Origin: Hygrocybe punicea
Taxonomy: Eukaryota > Basidiomycota > Agaricomycetes > Agaricales > Hygrophoraceae
Length of the DNA: 64,000 bases
Reading direction: 5' to 3'
NCBI GenBank assembly: GCA_963556145.1
Contig: OY744462.1
Location: 992,001 to 1,056,000 of the forward strand
Shown: positions 22,641 through 36,321 of the stretch, piece after piece
Layout of the letters: the number at the start of each line of letters is the position of its first letter
How positions within the stretch are numbered: position 1 is the stretch's first letter
The notes under the pieces: model-generated
Database searches by the model: none
Told to the model about the DNA's origin: nothing
What the model saw: the letters and a program-made list of their open reading frames with translations, nothing else
Made by a program: the position numbers and the translations under genes

Positions 22641-23360
22641 ATTAGTGGAACAAGCCGGGTCTAGCGAAAGTGAATTCAAGTCAGACATACTAGGGGTCAG
22701 ATGGATGTGTGGGCAAGACAATGGTCGAGAGGGCTGGCTAGACAAACAGTCAGTGTGAAAGCTTGTACGGCGGGGCTGGATTAGGACAGGCGACTGGCCA
22801 GAAACGGAATGCGAGAAACTCAGGATAAGTTGTTTATTCAAGACGGGGGGTTTGGATCCCTCATCTAGGCTAGTGGTTATTGCGAGGTTGAGAATAATCT
22901 ACATTTTATGGCGGGACCCTGAGCGACCCGACGTGTTGGCTGGGTTGCCTTTCGGGGTCGAATTTATAATAATATATGTTATGATGATGTATAAACGCCT
23001 ACGGAAAGTCACCCAATACACAGTCAAAATTTTCAAAAAAATTATGGATACAGTTTAAAGCATGTCTAGCCTCACATAAAATATTCTGGTATTTTTTACT
23101 CAACAAATCCACTTGAAAATGCAATTCTAATGAAAAGTGGAGCCCTCACAAAATGCCTCATAGTGAAAAGTTGGGAGGGTTTAAAAAAATTCAGTTCCGA
23201 ACAATTTTCATACATCACTTATATCTACAAGTTCTCTTCACAATGCTAACTGAAATTTGAACTGTACAAAGAGTTATTAGCTGTGGCGTTTTCATGGGTG
23301 ATTTCACTGTACAGCCACTGGACACTTTTGGTAGTCCCCACGAACAGTCTTTTCGTTGAA

Positions 23361-26025
23361 ACCTTACTCACCGAGGCGATTCTTCTTCAACCGGCCGGCC
23401 ACAAACCTCGCTGCCTCCAGAACAGTTGTCACGATGTCCACAAATGTCTCTTCGGCAGGTGTGCTTCTGACTACATGCTGAACATCCCTCTGACAGGCAG
23501 CAAGCTCAAGCAAATCACGTCTTTAAATCCTGATAGAATTCCTGCTCAGTTTTCAACAGCTACCATTGATGTAATGAGCTGAAAGTAACACTTTCTCGCA
23601 GGATTGACTGTCAACCTTGTAGGGAATCGACGACGCGGTTACCGCTGAATCTGTGAAAGAAAGTGGTGTATATGAGGCCTCAGTTCATCGCCGATGCGAC
23701 ACGACTAATTCATCTTCGCAAAATTCTGCGTCACTTCAACCCACCGAGTGCTTCCAGATAAAGTCCGGTATGCTTTGAAGATACGCGCGGTAAGGTGGTG
23801 ACCTGCCCCAACGGAATTCGCGTGGTGTCTCCACGTTCCCTCAAGAATATCATCGGGGAATATCGGAAGGTTGGACGCTGATAGACGACATCATTGAATG
23901 AAACCTGCTGATCCAACCACATGATCAACGGATCCTGAGATGAACAGACGGACACATTTCAAGGACGCCCGAAACCCATGTAACTGAGCCACCACTTCCA
24001 ATTCTAAGCCATTCCCGAGTTCTGGTTGTGCGGAACACGAGTATGACAATAAAGGAGCGCCATGATCATGACCTCAAGATGAGTCTCCGTGCGCATAAAC
24101 AGGATAATAGCTCACTCCGCATTCGTCCATAAAAATCCGAGCAACGGTTTACAATCTCGGCAGCCGTAAGAGTCAATTCCGGGATTATTTTAGTGCGGGG
24201 TAGGGGCCTACGACGCAGCCAAAGTTTGGGAATAGGTTACTCTGATAATGGTGATGAGCAACGTCGATGCCCTGCACGTTTGGGTCCAGAACCCATTGGT
24301 GAGTTTGATCATCCTTGCTCTTCTAGACAGCGATTTTCTGGGAGCAACCAGTGCGCAAAATGAGGGATTTGGAAGGCTTTGTGGGTTTGTCGAACGTAAC
24401 AATATTATGGTAAATAGAGTGTACGCTGGGGACCTGAGGTGCCGGCCCTGATGGTACTGCATTGGTAACCTCGCTGGCAACCCCTCGCTAAGCCCGAACA
24501 TCGAAGCCTGAGTATCATGTCAATCCTGAAGTTGAAGCACTTCACGCTAGATATGAAATTCAGCCTTGACACCGTACACTCAGGCTAGGGCGTGGAGACT
24601 GACCGTGTGCCCAAACGTATTTCATTGGGAGATGACATGCTTGTTGAAGTCGACACCAGTGGTGTTAAAACCGGAACCGGTGATCAGCGAGATTCGTTCG
24701 AGCCAGTTTTTCTTCAAGTATACCGTACCGCTCCTGTCCTAGCATGACTATATACTGTTCCTCTGGCAGCCAATGATAGTTTTATTGATGTTTATGAGTT
24801 AGTTCACTCACTTCATTCACTTGCCTTGATAGGCCTCAACTATTCCTACATCGCCAATCGACACCATCGAAATTCACAGTGTCGTCCATCGTACAGGTCA
24901 TTCCTCCGTCATCGTCGCCCCCGCCACCTGCGGAACGGTTCTGCTTGGTAAGTTGTTTGAATAGATGGATATCCTTGTCCCTCCTCTCGAACGACTACCG
25001 TTTCGCTGTTTAGAAGCTCGGGAGGTGCAATACAGAGAGCGGATACTGAGGCACTTGACTTTGCTTGAGCTCTTCAGTGACACGGCTTTTCGATGGACAT
25101 CTGGGCCTATTTGACCTCCAGCAATATCGAGGTTGGCCGACCAGCCGCCCACGTCCAGGAAAGTGTTAAGGATTCAATGATGGTGATAAATAGTTTTAAC
25201 AACAATCCGACTCGGGGAAGTATCGGCATGGATTTCTTTGCCATCAACAGTTACACTGCAAATTGGCGGTACTGCCTCGTGACTCAACAACCGGTAGATG
25301 ATAGCCTAGATCCACGGTCACCATCACCGGCGCAAAGGAAAAAGCACTTTTGTTGATTCACACTGAACAAGATACTGCGTTTTAAGGAAGCGGCCGTTGA
25401 ACGGGGAAGTTTGGTGACAAGTCCTATGGGGTAACCTATATCCTGAGAGCTGAACACAACTACAATGTCAGCATAATGGAAAGATTTCGGTGAGCTACTC
25501 TACCTAGGCGGGAATAATAAGAATAACAATTAATCAGAATTCCGATGGTTGCCTCTTCTTGTTCCAAGTTACCCGAATTCGTTTTCACGGGGATCTGGTC
25601 CCGGTGACTACGTATAAGTAATAATGTACGATGAGGCAGTACGGATTTGAAAAGTCAGGTGTTGTTTGAAGTTGACCAAGTTGCCATGAAACAATGGTCC
25701 GTATCGTGACAACCACTCCGGGGCGTTGCGAAAACCAAGAACGAATAATATTGGGGTTGAAGACTCGATTCGACGTGCTTCTTTCATTGTGCAGCCAGTG
25801 CGGTCACGTACGTATACACCAGTTGTTCGGGCGCCCAGTGTGGGAGTAGTTGAACCTTGTTTATGGTCGCCAGAACTCAGCCAATTGTTCTCCTGAAAGC
25901 GTGCCTTATATTTTGTGGTTCAGTTCTTGCCGCATGGCAGTGTTCTCACGGTCGCTATTGTTTTGTGCGGAACAATCTTCCTCCCTGCAACACCGTTTTA
26001 TTTATTATAAAGGTAACACACTTCC
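23361..26025. other. Long stretch without a supported gene
   Basis: Coding-like fragments on the plus strand include KRISLGDDMLVEVDTSGV (about 24610-24740), IEIHSVVHRTGHSSVIVAP (about 24865-24930) and MDIWAYLTSSNIEVGRPAAH (25093 onward), separated by frame breaks. I do not recognise them. They could be exons of a diverged gene or a relic. No RNA gene, repeat array or transposon end was seen right of 23360. Confidence 0.35.
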
Positions 26026-26727
26026 ATGTCATCCCACCAGACAATCGATACCCTACACTATTCCGCCAATTTCACTATAATGCCCACTTCAAGTTCTTCC
26101 CGTTCTCTTCGTGCCATTCACAATACCCTCACCGGATTCACAGCCTCGTCACCGAGCAGCTGTTCACCCTTACCATCGTTGTCACCAACTCCACATTCGA
26201 ATCTTCTAGCGGGCCTCATACACAAGCAACCACCAAGTTTCAATTTGGTCGGAACAAGGCGCGGAAACCCACCCACTCATAATCAACAGATACCCAGCGA
26301 CGATAGTAGCCGTAGTAAACGCTTTCCACGACCATCTATTCGCCTCCCCTACGCCTCTCGTCGCATTCCACCTCCGCCTCTGACCAAGGCACCAGAACCA
26401 TACTCCACCGAAAAACCTTTTTCGGATTCGCAACCGTTCGATCCAACTCGCACTGTGATATACAGTTCAAATCCCTCGCCACGCAGTCGTCACAGCTCCA
26501 TGTCAAACAATGCAAATTTGCGTCCTTACGACATGGAAACGACTGATGTACCTACGCAGGTTGCTTTGGCTCCAGACAGAGAGGCTCGCTCGAAGCTGGT
26601 GGCCGGGATCCTGCTTCACCGGGTGCACGCTGTCGGCAAGCCGATGCGTAAGATACCCACCGTTCGTGAGGGACCGAAGGAGTACGTCAGGAGTGGTCTC
26701 TCGATGACGATTTCGATGGAATGCTAG
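26026..26727 (+). CDS. Hypothetical Ser/Pro-rich protein
   Basis: Single open frame of 233 residues. The first two thirds are low-complexity Ser/Thr/Pro/Arg sequence. The last 60 residues are more structured (REARSKLVAGILLHRVHAVGKPMR, then EYVRSGLSMTISMEC at the stop); this EYVRS-LS-V-C-like ending is a pattern I associate with small conserved Agaricomycete proteins, but I cannot name a family. The Met at 26026 is taken as the start; a later Met (MPTSSSSRSLRA) is an alternative. No domain, signal peptide or membrane span is apparent. Confidence 0.55.
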   Translation: MSSHQTIDTLHYSANFTIMPTSSSSRSLRAIHNTLTGFTASSPSSCSPLPSLSPTPHSNLLAGLIHKQPPSFNLVGTRRGNPPTHNQQIPSDDSSRSKRFPRPSIRLPYASRRIPPPPLTKAPEPYSTEKPFSDSQPFDPTRTVIYSSNPSPRSRHSSMSNNANLRPYDMETTDVPTQVALAPDREARSKLVAGILLHRVHAVGKPMRKIPTVREGPKEYVRSGLSMTISMEC

Positions 26728-27055
26728 GAAGGTGGTTCGTCCCATGCGCAGTCGACGCAGTCTGGACGGAACACAAATATTCGAAACATAACAAATTCTT
26801 TTACATCATTTTCCCTCATCTTAATGTGTATTCTAGTATATTCGTCGCAATGTCTGTAGCTCTATACTCAGCCCTTCCATCAAAGTATTTGATTTGATTT
26901 CCAGGTTCAAACGTCCTTCGTGCGTGTACTTGCTTCATGTGTCATGTTTCATGCTTCATGACAATCCCATCACGCTTCAAATATCAGGTTTTTTCGAAGG
27001 AACAAGGCTGACCATAAAATTAGGTTAGGGTTGGGGTTATACATTGTACATTTCC

Positions 27056-28661
27056 TCAGCGGTCGTCGAAGAACACCACTATGGCAGTGATATCATCCCT
27101 AATCACAAGCATTGGTTCAGCGTCTTGAAATCGAACAGAAACATAATAATACCGATATCTCCGGGAACGTGGCAAAGTCATGTTCAAAAGTCCAGCAGTC
27201 AAGTCGCTGTCCGCTCCTCCGAGTGCACTCCTGGCTAGATGGGTCGCAGCATTGACGTCCACATTCACAAACCTCTTTTCCAGGCCCCAGTATGGGTACA
27301 TCACAGTCCGGTCTTCCCCCATCCTCACCGGCAAACTGTCACGTTTGACTACGTCCGGAGCTCCCGTATTCGGATATTTCTTCCTCTCATTCAACCACAA
27401 CCCGACTAATCCTACAGCTTCCTCGTTCGTCAAACAATCCCACAAGCCATCCGTTGCCAAAATCAAAAAATCCCCTGGTTTTACTTCTGTCGTAGTTATT
27501 TCGGGTTCTGCAGTGAAGTAGGGTGGTGTCTTGACGTTAGGGCGTAGACGATCCCCAAGGTACTCTCGATTCAATCGAGTCTGAGTTTCGCAGCTCCATT
27601 TGTATGCCGCATCACCGAATGCTCGAGACAATCCCCAGCCAAGTACACGTCCCTTCTCAACTATTGTTTCTCCCGGATGCAATGCGCCCAGCCGCGCTTC
27701 CTCTGCAGAGTTGTGGCCATTTTGGTCGATAGATAGAACGTGCACTTCATAGAAAGGTCGCTGTTCTCCTCCGTCTGGACCATTGGTGCGTCGCCCGAGC
27801 ACTGCACGGGAATCACCGGTGAGGGCAACTCGCAGGAGCCGATCTTTTGAGTCGTAGAAGGCGAGAAGCGCGCATGAACCGGCGTGAGCCATCGCAAGGA
27901 GCTCGATTGCTGCCGCCTTTGATGAGGAAGAAAAGACTTTTCTGACCGACCCATGGACGATGTCATCGTCGAGACGTCGAAAAGTGTCTTTGATCGCCTC
28001 GTCGATAGTGTGCGGTGGAGGTTGGGGCCTTGGTTCACTCTGCTGCACATCTTCACCTTCCACACGCCTCTCCTCCATCAGCGGCTCGTATCTGGAGTAA
28101 ACATCCCCAATAGCACCCGCCACTGCAGGTATGATATTCTCTCGGAGCCACGCGCTAGTCTGCCAACCATTGTGCCCATCTAGAACTGCGAAAAATGACC
28201 AAAAACCAGATGGAACGGCAAGAATCGATTCGCAATGCTCGTCTTCTATCGGGTTATTGCTGCAAGAAAGTATGAAAGAGAGGGAGGGATCAAAATTCGG
28301 TGCCTACCCAGCCAAGACGTCACAACGTACCACCTTACCTAGCTACTTTCACTATATCAAACCTCGAAATGCCAGTGCCGCTTTCAGGGAAATGAGATTG
28401 TTCATGCTGTCTCAGTTTATCTAGAACGGTACCGTTTTGCGGAGTAGCTTTGTGAGGCCGTGAAATATCGGATTTCTGAGCTTGATCAACATCAGAAGGT
28501 TCGCCAGTGGGTGCAGTTGTTTCCAGGTGGATTTTCCTGTGATTCAGATAGTAAAAGACGGTTCCCGAGAGGCCAACGATGACACCAGTCGTAGCAGAGT
28601 AAACTGGTGGCCTGATTCGAGCGGCCGTGGTAAAAAAGGATCGGGAGAAGCGTCTGAACAT
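27056..28661 (-). CDS. Mitochondrial-type PP2C protein phosphatase
   Basis: Two exons (28661-28339 and 28259-27056) with a 79-nt intron close in frame to 508 residues. The N-terminus is basic and Ser-rich (MFRRFSRSFFTTAARIRPP) followed by one hydrophobic segment, which suggests a mitochondrial presequence and a single span. The PP2C metal-binding motifs are all present: FFAVLDGHNGWQT, VALTGDSRAVLG, WGLSRAFGDAAYKW, ILATDGLWDCLTNEEA and the final RDDITAIVVFF. The family (PTC5/pyruvate dehydrogenase phosphatase-like) removes phosphate from Ser/Thr in the mitochondrion, typically activating pyruvate dehydrogenase. It is the most downstream of six minus-strand genes. Substrate assignment is inference from the presequence and family layout. 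Confidence 0.88.
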
Positions 28662-29009
28662 TGTATCATCGACTGTTGGGCATGAACAGGCCTTCTGAAA
28701 ATAAGATTTCAACACTAGGAGAATGACTAGACGAAATTCAATTTAACTTACACTTTCGCTTCGGACGGTTCACTGCAACTTGAAATTCATGATTATTATT
28801 ACGTAATTCAATCACTTCAACATTCCCGGGCCCTGATATAGAACTCCCTCGTTATTCTCGAACTCTGCTTGAAATGTTGTCAGTGATAGCTGCATCCATC
28901 CTTGTGCCAGATTTTCAATTTCACGTCCTCTAAAACATTGCAAACCCCAGTGTGACATCATTTTGATGGCGTAGGTCGCGGTGTATAAAGGAGAGACGGA
29001 GGAAGAGTA

Positions 29010-30458
29010 TCAGAACGCCATATCTTCAACAGTAAAATCAGGTGTCCACCATCCGTCTCGCTGAGTATCCGGCCCGCTAATCTCGTTCGTCCACTCCACC
29101 TTCACGCCCAACGTCTCGAGCTCTTTCACATAAATCTCGGCAGGACCTTGATTTTTCATAAACTCCATCGTAAGTGGTCCAGGCACTCCGTTGTCGGAAA
29201 GCACATTCACGGCTTTCTTCGCAGCGGCCACGATCATTTCGCCAGAAAGATTATTTGTCCTGTGGATGCCAAGCTTCTTGAGAACCACACGTCCAGGCTC
29301 GGAAATGTACCGCGCTAGCACGGTATCGGTGAGCCCCATGGTAGTCATGAGCGATGCTGGGTCTGGTGACTCCTCGGATAGCTGTTCGATCGAAACATCA
29401 CTCAACTCCACATCCTTGACAATCAACTCTTCCAGCCCACGGAACGGCACCTCACCCTTCGTGTTTCCCAAGAGAAGATCGCCTTCGGGTGCTTCACCGG
29501 TTAAGATCCACTTGAATACCCGGTCATGCTGGGGCATCTCGGTGAAGGCGAGGCGTCGTATCTTCGGGCTTCGTCGGGACAACTCCTCGATTGCTTCTGG
29601 TATGTCGTTGATCAGCCCCTCTGTCCAGTCCTCTAAACCACGGTAAATCCGGGATGCGTCGAAATGGACGTCTTGAAGTTCAGGGGCCATCACGCAACGC
29701 AGGAGGTCGGTTCCGCTGCCCGATGCGGACACGTTAGCAATGCGGAGATGAGGGAGTGAGACGGGCAGCGTCACGGGCTTGTACTTTTCGGTTGGACGCC
29801 ACCAGCCCTCCGGAGGGCAAAACTTAATCTGGTAGGAGAATTGGTCGGTGGTTTTGTAGAACAACGATTCGAGGTTCGGAGAGTGGTGTAAAAGGAGGAA
29901 AATGTTGTAAAGCGGTGATCCGTTGCCTATTCCTGTGCCATTGATACGGAGATTTGTTAGATTGTTGAGCAGAGTCGATGTAGAAGGAATTGGAATGAAT
30001 TGATTGTATCCCGGGAGTGCGAGAGTCTTGAGTGCTGGGAATACATCGGCTATGTCGTGGAGGACAGCACTCGGTAATGTGACCCGTAGTTCATCGTAGT
30101 GGACGTCTTCGTGGACACTGATGTCCAACTCTTCCAGCACTGGAACTCGACGAATACCTGAGAAAAGAGCAGCTTGGATAAAGGGCGCGACAAGCTGTGC
30201 CGTTACTGCGCGAACATGGAGCGTCCGTAGACGATCCTTGTGTTCGGCGAGGGCCTCCGCAACCGAGTTGATTCCATTTTCACACTCTGTAACATTGGGT
30301 AAGACTGCGCGGATATGAAGAAGTTGATTTCCAGTCAGAAGAAGGGAATGTTTGAGATCAGATAGGCTTCCGCCACGAAAATGATGTGGTTGAATTTCGA
30401 TCCAGCTCTTTGATACGGCGGTAGACATTGCGCGGAAGAAAAGGTTCAGCGCGTTCAT
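29010..30458 (-). CDS. Leucine-rich-repeat protein, F-box-family-like
   Basis: An intron-free frame of about 480 residues. It shows irregular LRR-like repeats with alternating hydrophobic strands (LRTLHVRAVTAQLV, VPVLEELDISVHED, LKTLALPGYNQF, LTNLRINGTGIG, LEELIVKDVELSDVSI, RVVLKKLGIHRTNNLSG). Architecture resembles the hundreds of F-box/LRR proteins of Agaricomycetes, but no F-box is visible at the N-terminus. The first residues (FFRAMSTAVSKSWIEIQPHHF) match the end of an F-box-like lead-in, so an upstream exon may be missing from this model. If an F-box is present it would be a substrate adaptor for SCF ubiquitin ligases. The start used is MNALNLFF at 30458. Confidence 0.65.
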   Translation of the reverse strand: MNALNLFFRAMSTAVSKSWIEIQPHHFRGGSLSDLKHSLLLTGNQLLHIRAVLPNVTECENGINSVAEALAEHKDRLRTLHVRAVTAQLVAPFIQAALFSGIRRVPVLEELDISVHEDVHYDELRVTLPSAVLHDIADVFPALKTLALPGYNQFIPIPSTSTLLNNLTNLRINGTGIGNGSPLYNIFLLLHHSPNLESLFYKTTDQFSYQIKFCPPEGWWRPTEKYKPVTLPVSLPHLRIANVSASGSGTDLLRCVMAPELQDVHFDASRIYRGLEDWTEGLINDIPEAIEELSRRSPKIRRLAFTEMPQHDRVFKWILTGEAPEGDLLLGNTKGEVPFRGLEELIVKDVELSDVSIEQLSEESPDPASLMTTMGLTDTVLARYISEPGRVVLKKLGIHRTNNLSGEMIVAAAKKAVNVLSDNGVPGPLTMEFMKNQGPAEIYVKELETLGVKVEWTNEISGPDTQRDGWWTPDFTVEDMAF

Positions 30459-30899
30459 AATGAGAAAGCAGAAGAAATACCAGCCCAAATCTGTTGGAAG
30501 AATGAATGCTCAGATAGCGATGATGGTCAGAACATTATCAACACCGTTGCATGCGTATGGATCTTTTGGAGCTCCAAACACTGGATTGTGGTTCCAAGTT
30601 CTGACTTGCGTCCAGGTACATGGTTTACGAAATCATACGGTGATGGTGTTGGCAAAAGTTGAAACAGGCGTACCAGCTGCCATATGAAGGCAAGCCCTGC
30701 TATGTCCACACAAAATGTACAGTGTATCATCAAACAGTGTATCATCAAACATTATGTGCATCATCATGATGTACAGTACCGTAAACTGTAACAATTTCGC
30801 CATTTCTATCCACAATGACCCAAGCCAGGTCGTTGCAAACACAGTTTCCCCCAGTGACAAGTTGGAATTCAAACAATTGAAAGAGCGGCAACAAGGAAT

Positions 30900-33468
<2,569 letters not shown>

Positions 33469-33718
33469 CTTCAATGGTGAGATTTGGTTTAGGTTTACGG
33501 GGCACCGCACGATAGAGAACGAGGAAATATGCAGGATGGTCGGATGAAGACCAACAACTTGAGCTGGACTTTCCCAGATTGTGCGAGTTTGCGCTTATGT
33601 ACATAGGGCCCGTGCGGTGGCGGAAAGCATAATATTACCGAAGGAAAACCAAAGGTCAAGGAGAGCATTGTAGAATGTAAGTATGTACTGAAATAAGTGG
33701 TAACGATGACGCCGAGCT

Positions 33719-36115
33719 CTATTTTTTGAGAGCGGCAGCTCTAGTCCCCGGGGGTGGCACGTAGACCGTACGCTTTGCATGCTTCTCAAGCTGGCCTTTC
33801 ATTTTGAAGGCTCGGGTACCAGGAGACGGATAAGAGATAGAATGGTTGCTGGATCCTGAATGGTGTTTCTTGCGGCTCGGGGTGATCAAAATCTGTGCTG
33901 TCATTTCTGGAGTATCGCCTGCCTCGCGGCGAGCTCGGTCGACCACCTGAGATAGTCTTCGGTCATGGAATGACCGACGTAAAATCGTATTAGCTTGCTG
34001 CATATTTGAGAGGATTCCTGATTCCGAAAGTTCCTCTTCGTCGCTTGACATTTCAACCGAGCTCTGCAAAGCATTGTGTGTCTGATCATCGTCGGAATCG
34101 AGCCGTTTTCTCTCTAACCTCTGTCCGCTACCTGAAGAAACCTGGGAAATATGTGACGAACCATCCGCTTCCGCAAATAGTTGGTCCACGACGTCTTGCT
34201 CCTCGACAGTCTCGCCCATAGGCGCAGGAGGATATGCTTCAGCCTCTCCGATGATAGAATCTTCGATTACGGGTAATACAGTTACGTCCTTTTTCTGGCG
34301 AGGTCGGGTTGCTTTCTTCGCGGCCAGTGAAACAGGCTCGAGGGATCGAGTCCGAGTATTGCGATATGGCGCGTTGTTGTCAACTGTAGACAAAATCTTA
34401 TCGATCTTGCTCCTCAAAGACTTCCCCGATGTGGCACTCGATTTCGTCGTGTAAACGTTAACATTGACTGATTTCTGCGAAGTGCGGGGACGGGTAACGG
34501 GTGTTGGAGATCTATTTGCCCCAGCAACCTCCTGGTTTTCTGCATAGGTAGCAGGTTGAGAAGCACGAACTCCTGGGCCGCGATTGTTAAGCTGGCGAGG
34601 AGTAGCCTTGCCTGCGTGTTGGGCCGCTATATTGGGCTGACTTGGATATGTTCCAACGAGTGTTCGTTGAGAGGCCTGGGTCGGGCGAGGCGACGGCTGG
34701 TGTTGAGTTCCTGAAGGACCAGGACCGTCCATCACCACCATGTTAATGTCGCCATCAAAAAGCGAACTATGCAAAAAATGAGTCAACCAATTAAACAGGA
34801 AATGAAAGTCTAAGTATAATCCGACAGACTCACTCATGATCACTATCTTGCAACTCATCGAGTGGCGGGTCAGCCCTGCCCTTGCCCTTTTCCTTTTTCT
34901 TTTTCGCAGCGGCATTGAGTGAGCTTCTTCCTTCTTTCTGTCGCTTATGAGGTCTACGAGCAGTCCGGGTATCCTGGCGATCCGGGACCTCATCGCGTCT
35001 AGGTTGACGTCGTTGTCGCGCGTTAACTTTCCTGGTGTTGTTTAGCAGTTCCAGTGTAGATTCGTCGTCAACAGATTCGAGCTCATCATCCTGGTCATCC
35101 GTGGACTGAGAGTTGTTGTCGTCATCAGATGCTCCAGACGAACGTTTCGCCTTTCTTCCAATCCTACAATCCCGAGGATCCACGACACTTGCCTGAGGAG
35201 GCAGCTTTGCAACGAATGCATCAATCATATAATCCAACCTTAGTTTGTTCCTGACATAACGTTCTCTCCAAGAATGCCAGGTATGTCGAGGTATCCAGGT
35301 ATATTCTTCAGGATATTCTTCATCGCTGGGTGCCTTGGAAATGGAGTAAGATACAAAACCATTTACGGAAAAGTGTTGCATACCAAATCAACCAATTCTT
35401 CATACAAGGAGTTTCCCGAACGACCCCCACTCGCTTTGTCAGGTCGACGACTAGCGATATATTGTGCAAGATGAAGTTCATCATCATCTGTGAAAGTCAC
35501 CCGGGTGCTTAAAACCGAAGGTCGAATGAGAAATAAGACGAATGAGAAAAAGTAAAGCCAGCGTACATTCGAGTACGGCGAGGGCCTCCTAGACCTCGTT
35601 TGCGGGGAACTCGATGAAAGAATCGATTTTGGGAAATACATCTCCGTATGAAATTAGGCCGCTCGATGTGAATCTTTCTCTTGACCGGGTTTTTCGAACA
35701 TCCATACTGGCGCTGCATCCTCGAAAGATTCACAGAATGATGCCTCCCATTGACTACGATTGTATCCACCTGGTCCTCCGTTTCCATTACCATACCCCCA
35801 TGTTCCTAATGGTTGATACAAACTATCAAAGCATGCCATTATGCAACAAATCAAACCACGTACTGTGATCAATTTTTCGAGTGCTCTCTGCTGGTGGTGT
35901 GACAGGCTCGAATGAAACATGAAGCAGATGGGTTCCCCGCCTGGGGTTTGAAAGACATCCCGTTGCGCGCGAACCACTATCTCGCTGTCTGAGCTGCTTT
36001 CTTCCTCCTCCTCCTCCCCCTCCCCCTCCCCCTCCCCCTCCTCCTCCTCCTCTTCTTCTTCTTTTCGCAGGGCTGCGGAACGAGAAGTCCTGTTGCTACG
36101 CGCAGTTCTCGCCAT
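33719..36115 (-). CDS. RAP1-type telomere protein with BRCT and Myb domains (RAP1-A)
   Basis: Five exons (36115-35864, 35805-35567, 35507-35384, 35333-34834, 34766-33719) join in frame to 720 residues. An acidic Glu/Gly microsatellite-coded stretch lies at residues about 18-40. A BRCT-like domain follows (GEPICFMFHSSLSHHQQRAL, EDQVDTIVVN, HIERPNFIRRCIS; residues about 58-145). Next is the Rap1 Myb domain (TRVTFTDDDELHLAQYIA, SGGRSGNSLYEEL, RHTWHSWRERYVRNKL; residues 164-245). The remaining 470 residues are disordered, basic then Ser/Pro-rich, with no recognisable RCT domain. The family binds telomeric chromatin directly or via TRF proteins and limits telomere length, silencing and fusion. It sits about 250 bp from PRP4 and 206 bp from shugoshin, all same strand. 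Compare RAP1-B at 49249-52662. Confidence 0.85.
35990..36066. repeat. Coding (CTCCCC/CTCCTC)n microsatellite
   Basis: Pyrimidine-rich simple repeat, read on the minus strand as Glu and Glu-Gly runs near the N-terminus of RAP1-A. Length is a multiple of three. Strong strand asymmetry (polypurine/polypyrimidine). Confidence 0.8.
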
Positions 36116-36321
36116 GCTTCACGTTCAAGCTTCAAGGTTTCAACAAGTCACAAGTCACGAGTGCTTCACCGAGTCACGCCCTCACGGCCCTTCAGCGATT
36201 TTGCAGAACATAATACTTAATCTTGGCGTATTAACTACATGTAATTACAAATTGTATCATCGCTTCATAATGCAAAAAGAAAGGAAAGAAAATGATCGTC
36301 AAGTCATTAGCCCACCCCACG

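Larger units (their letters stand above)
18027..23358. mobile_element. PIF/Harbinger-type DNA transposon, about 5.3 kb
   Basis: Encodes a DDE_Tnp_4 transposase (plus) and a divergent-strand DUF6818/Myb-like partner (minus), the two-gene plan of PIF/Harbinger elements. The ends are imperfect inverted repeats sharing three collinear blocks: ACTACCAAAAGTGTCCAG (18052-18069 against 23318-23335), AAAATTGTTCGGAAC (18171-18185 against 23194-23208) and GGGTGACTTTCCGTA (18292-18306 against 23000-23014). The similarity reaches TTCAACGA (18023-18030) and TCGTTGAA (23353-23360), but I could not identify the exact tips or a TWA target duplication, so the boundaries are approximate. Confidence 0.8.
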
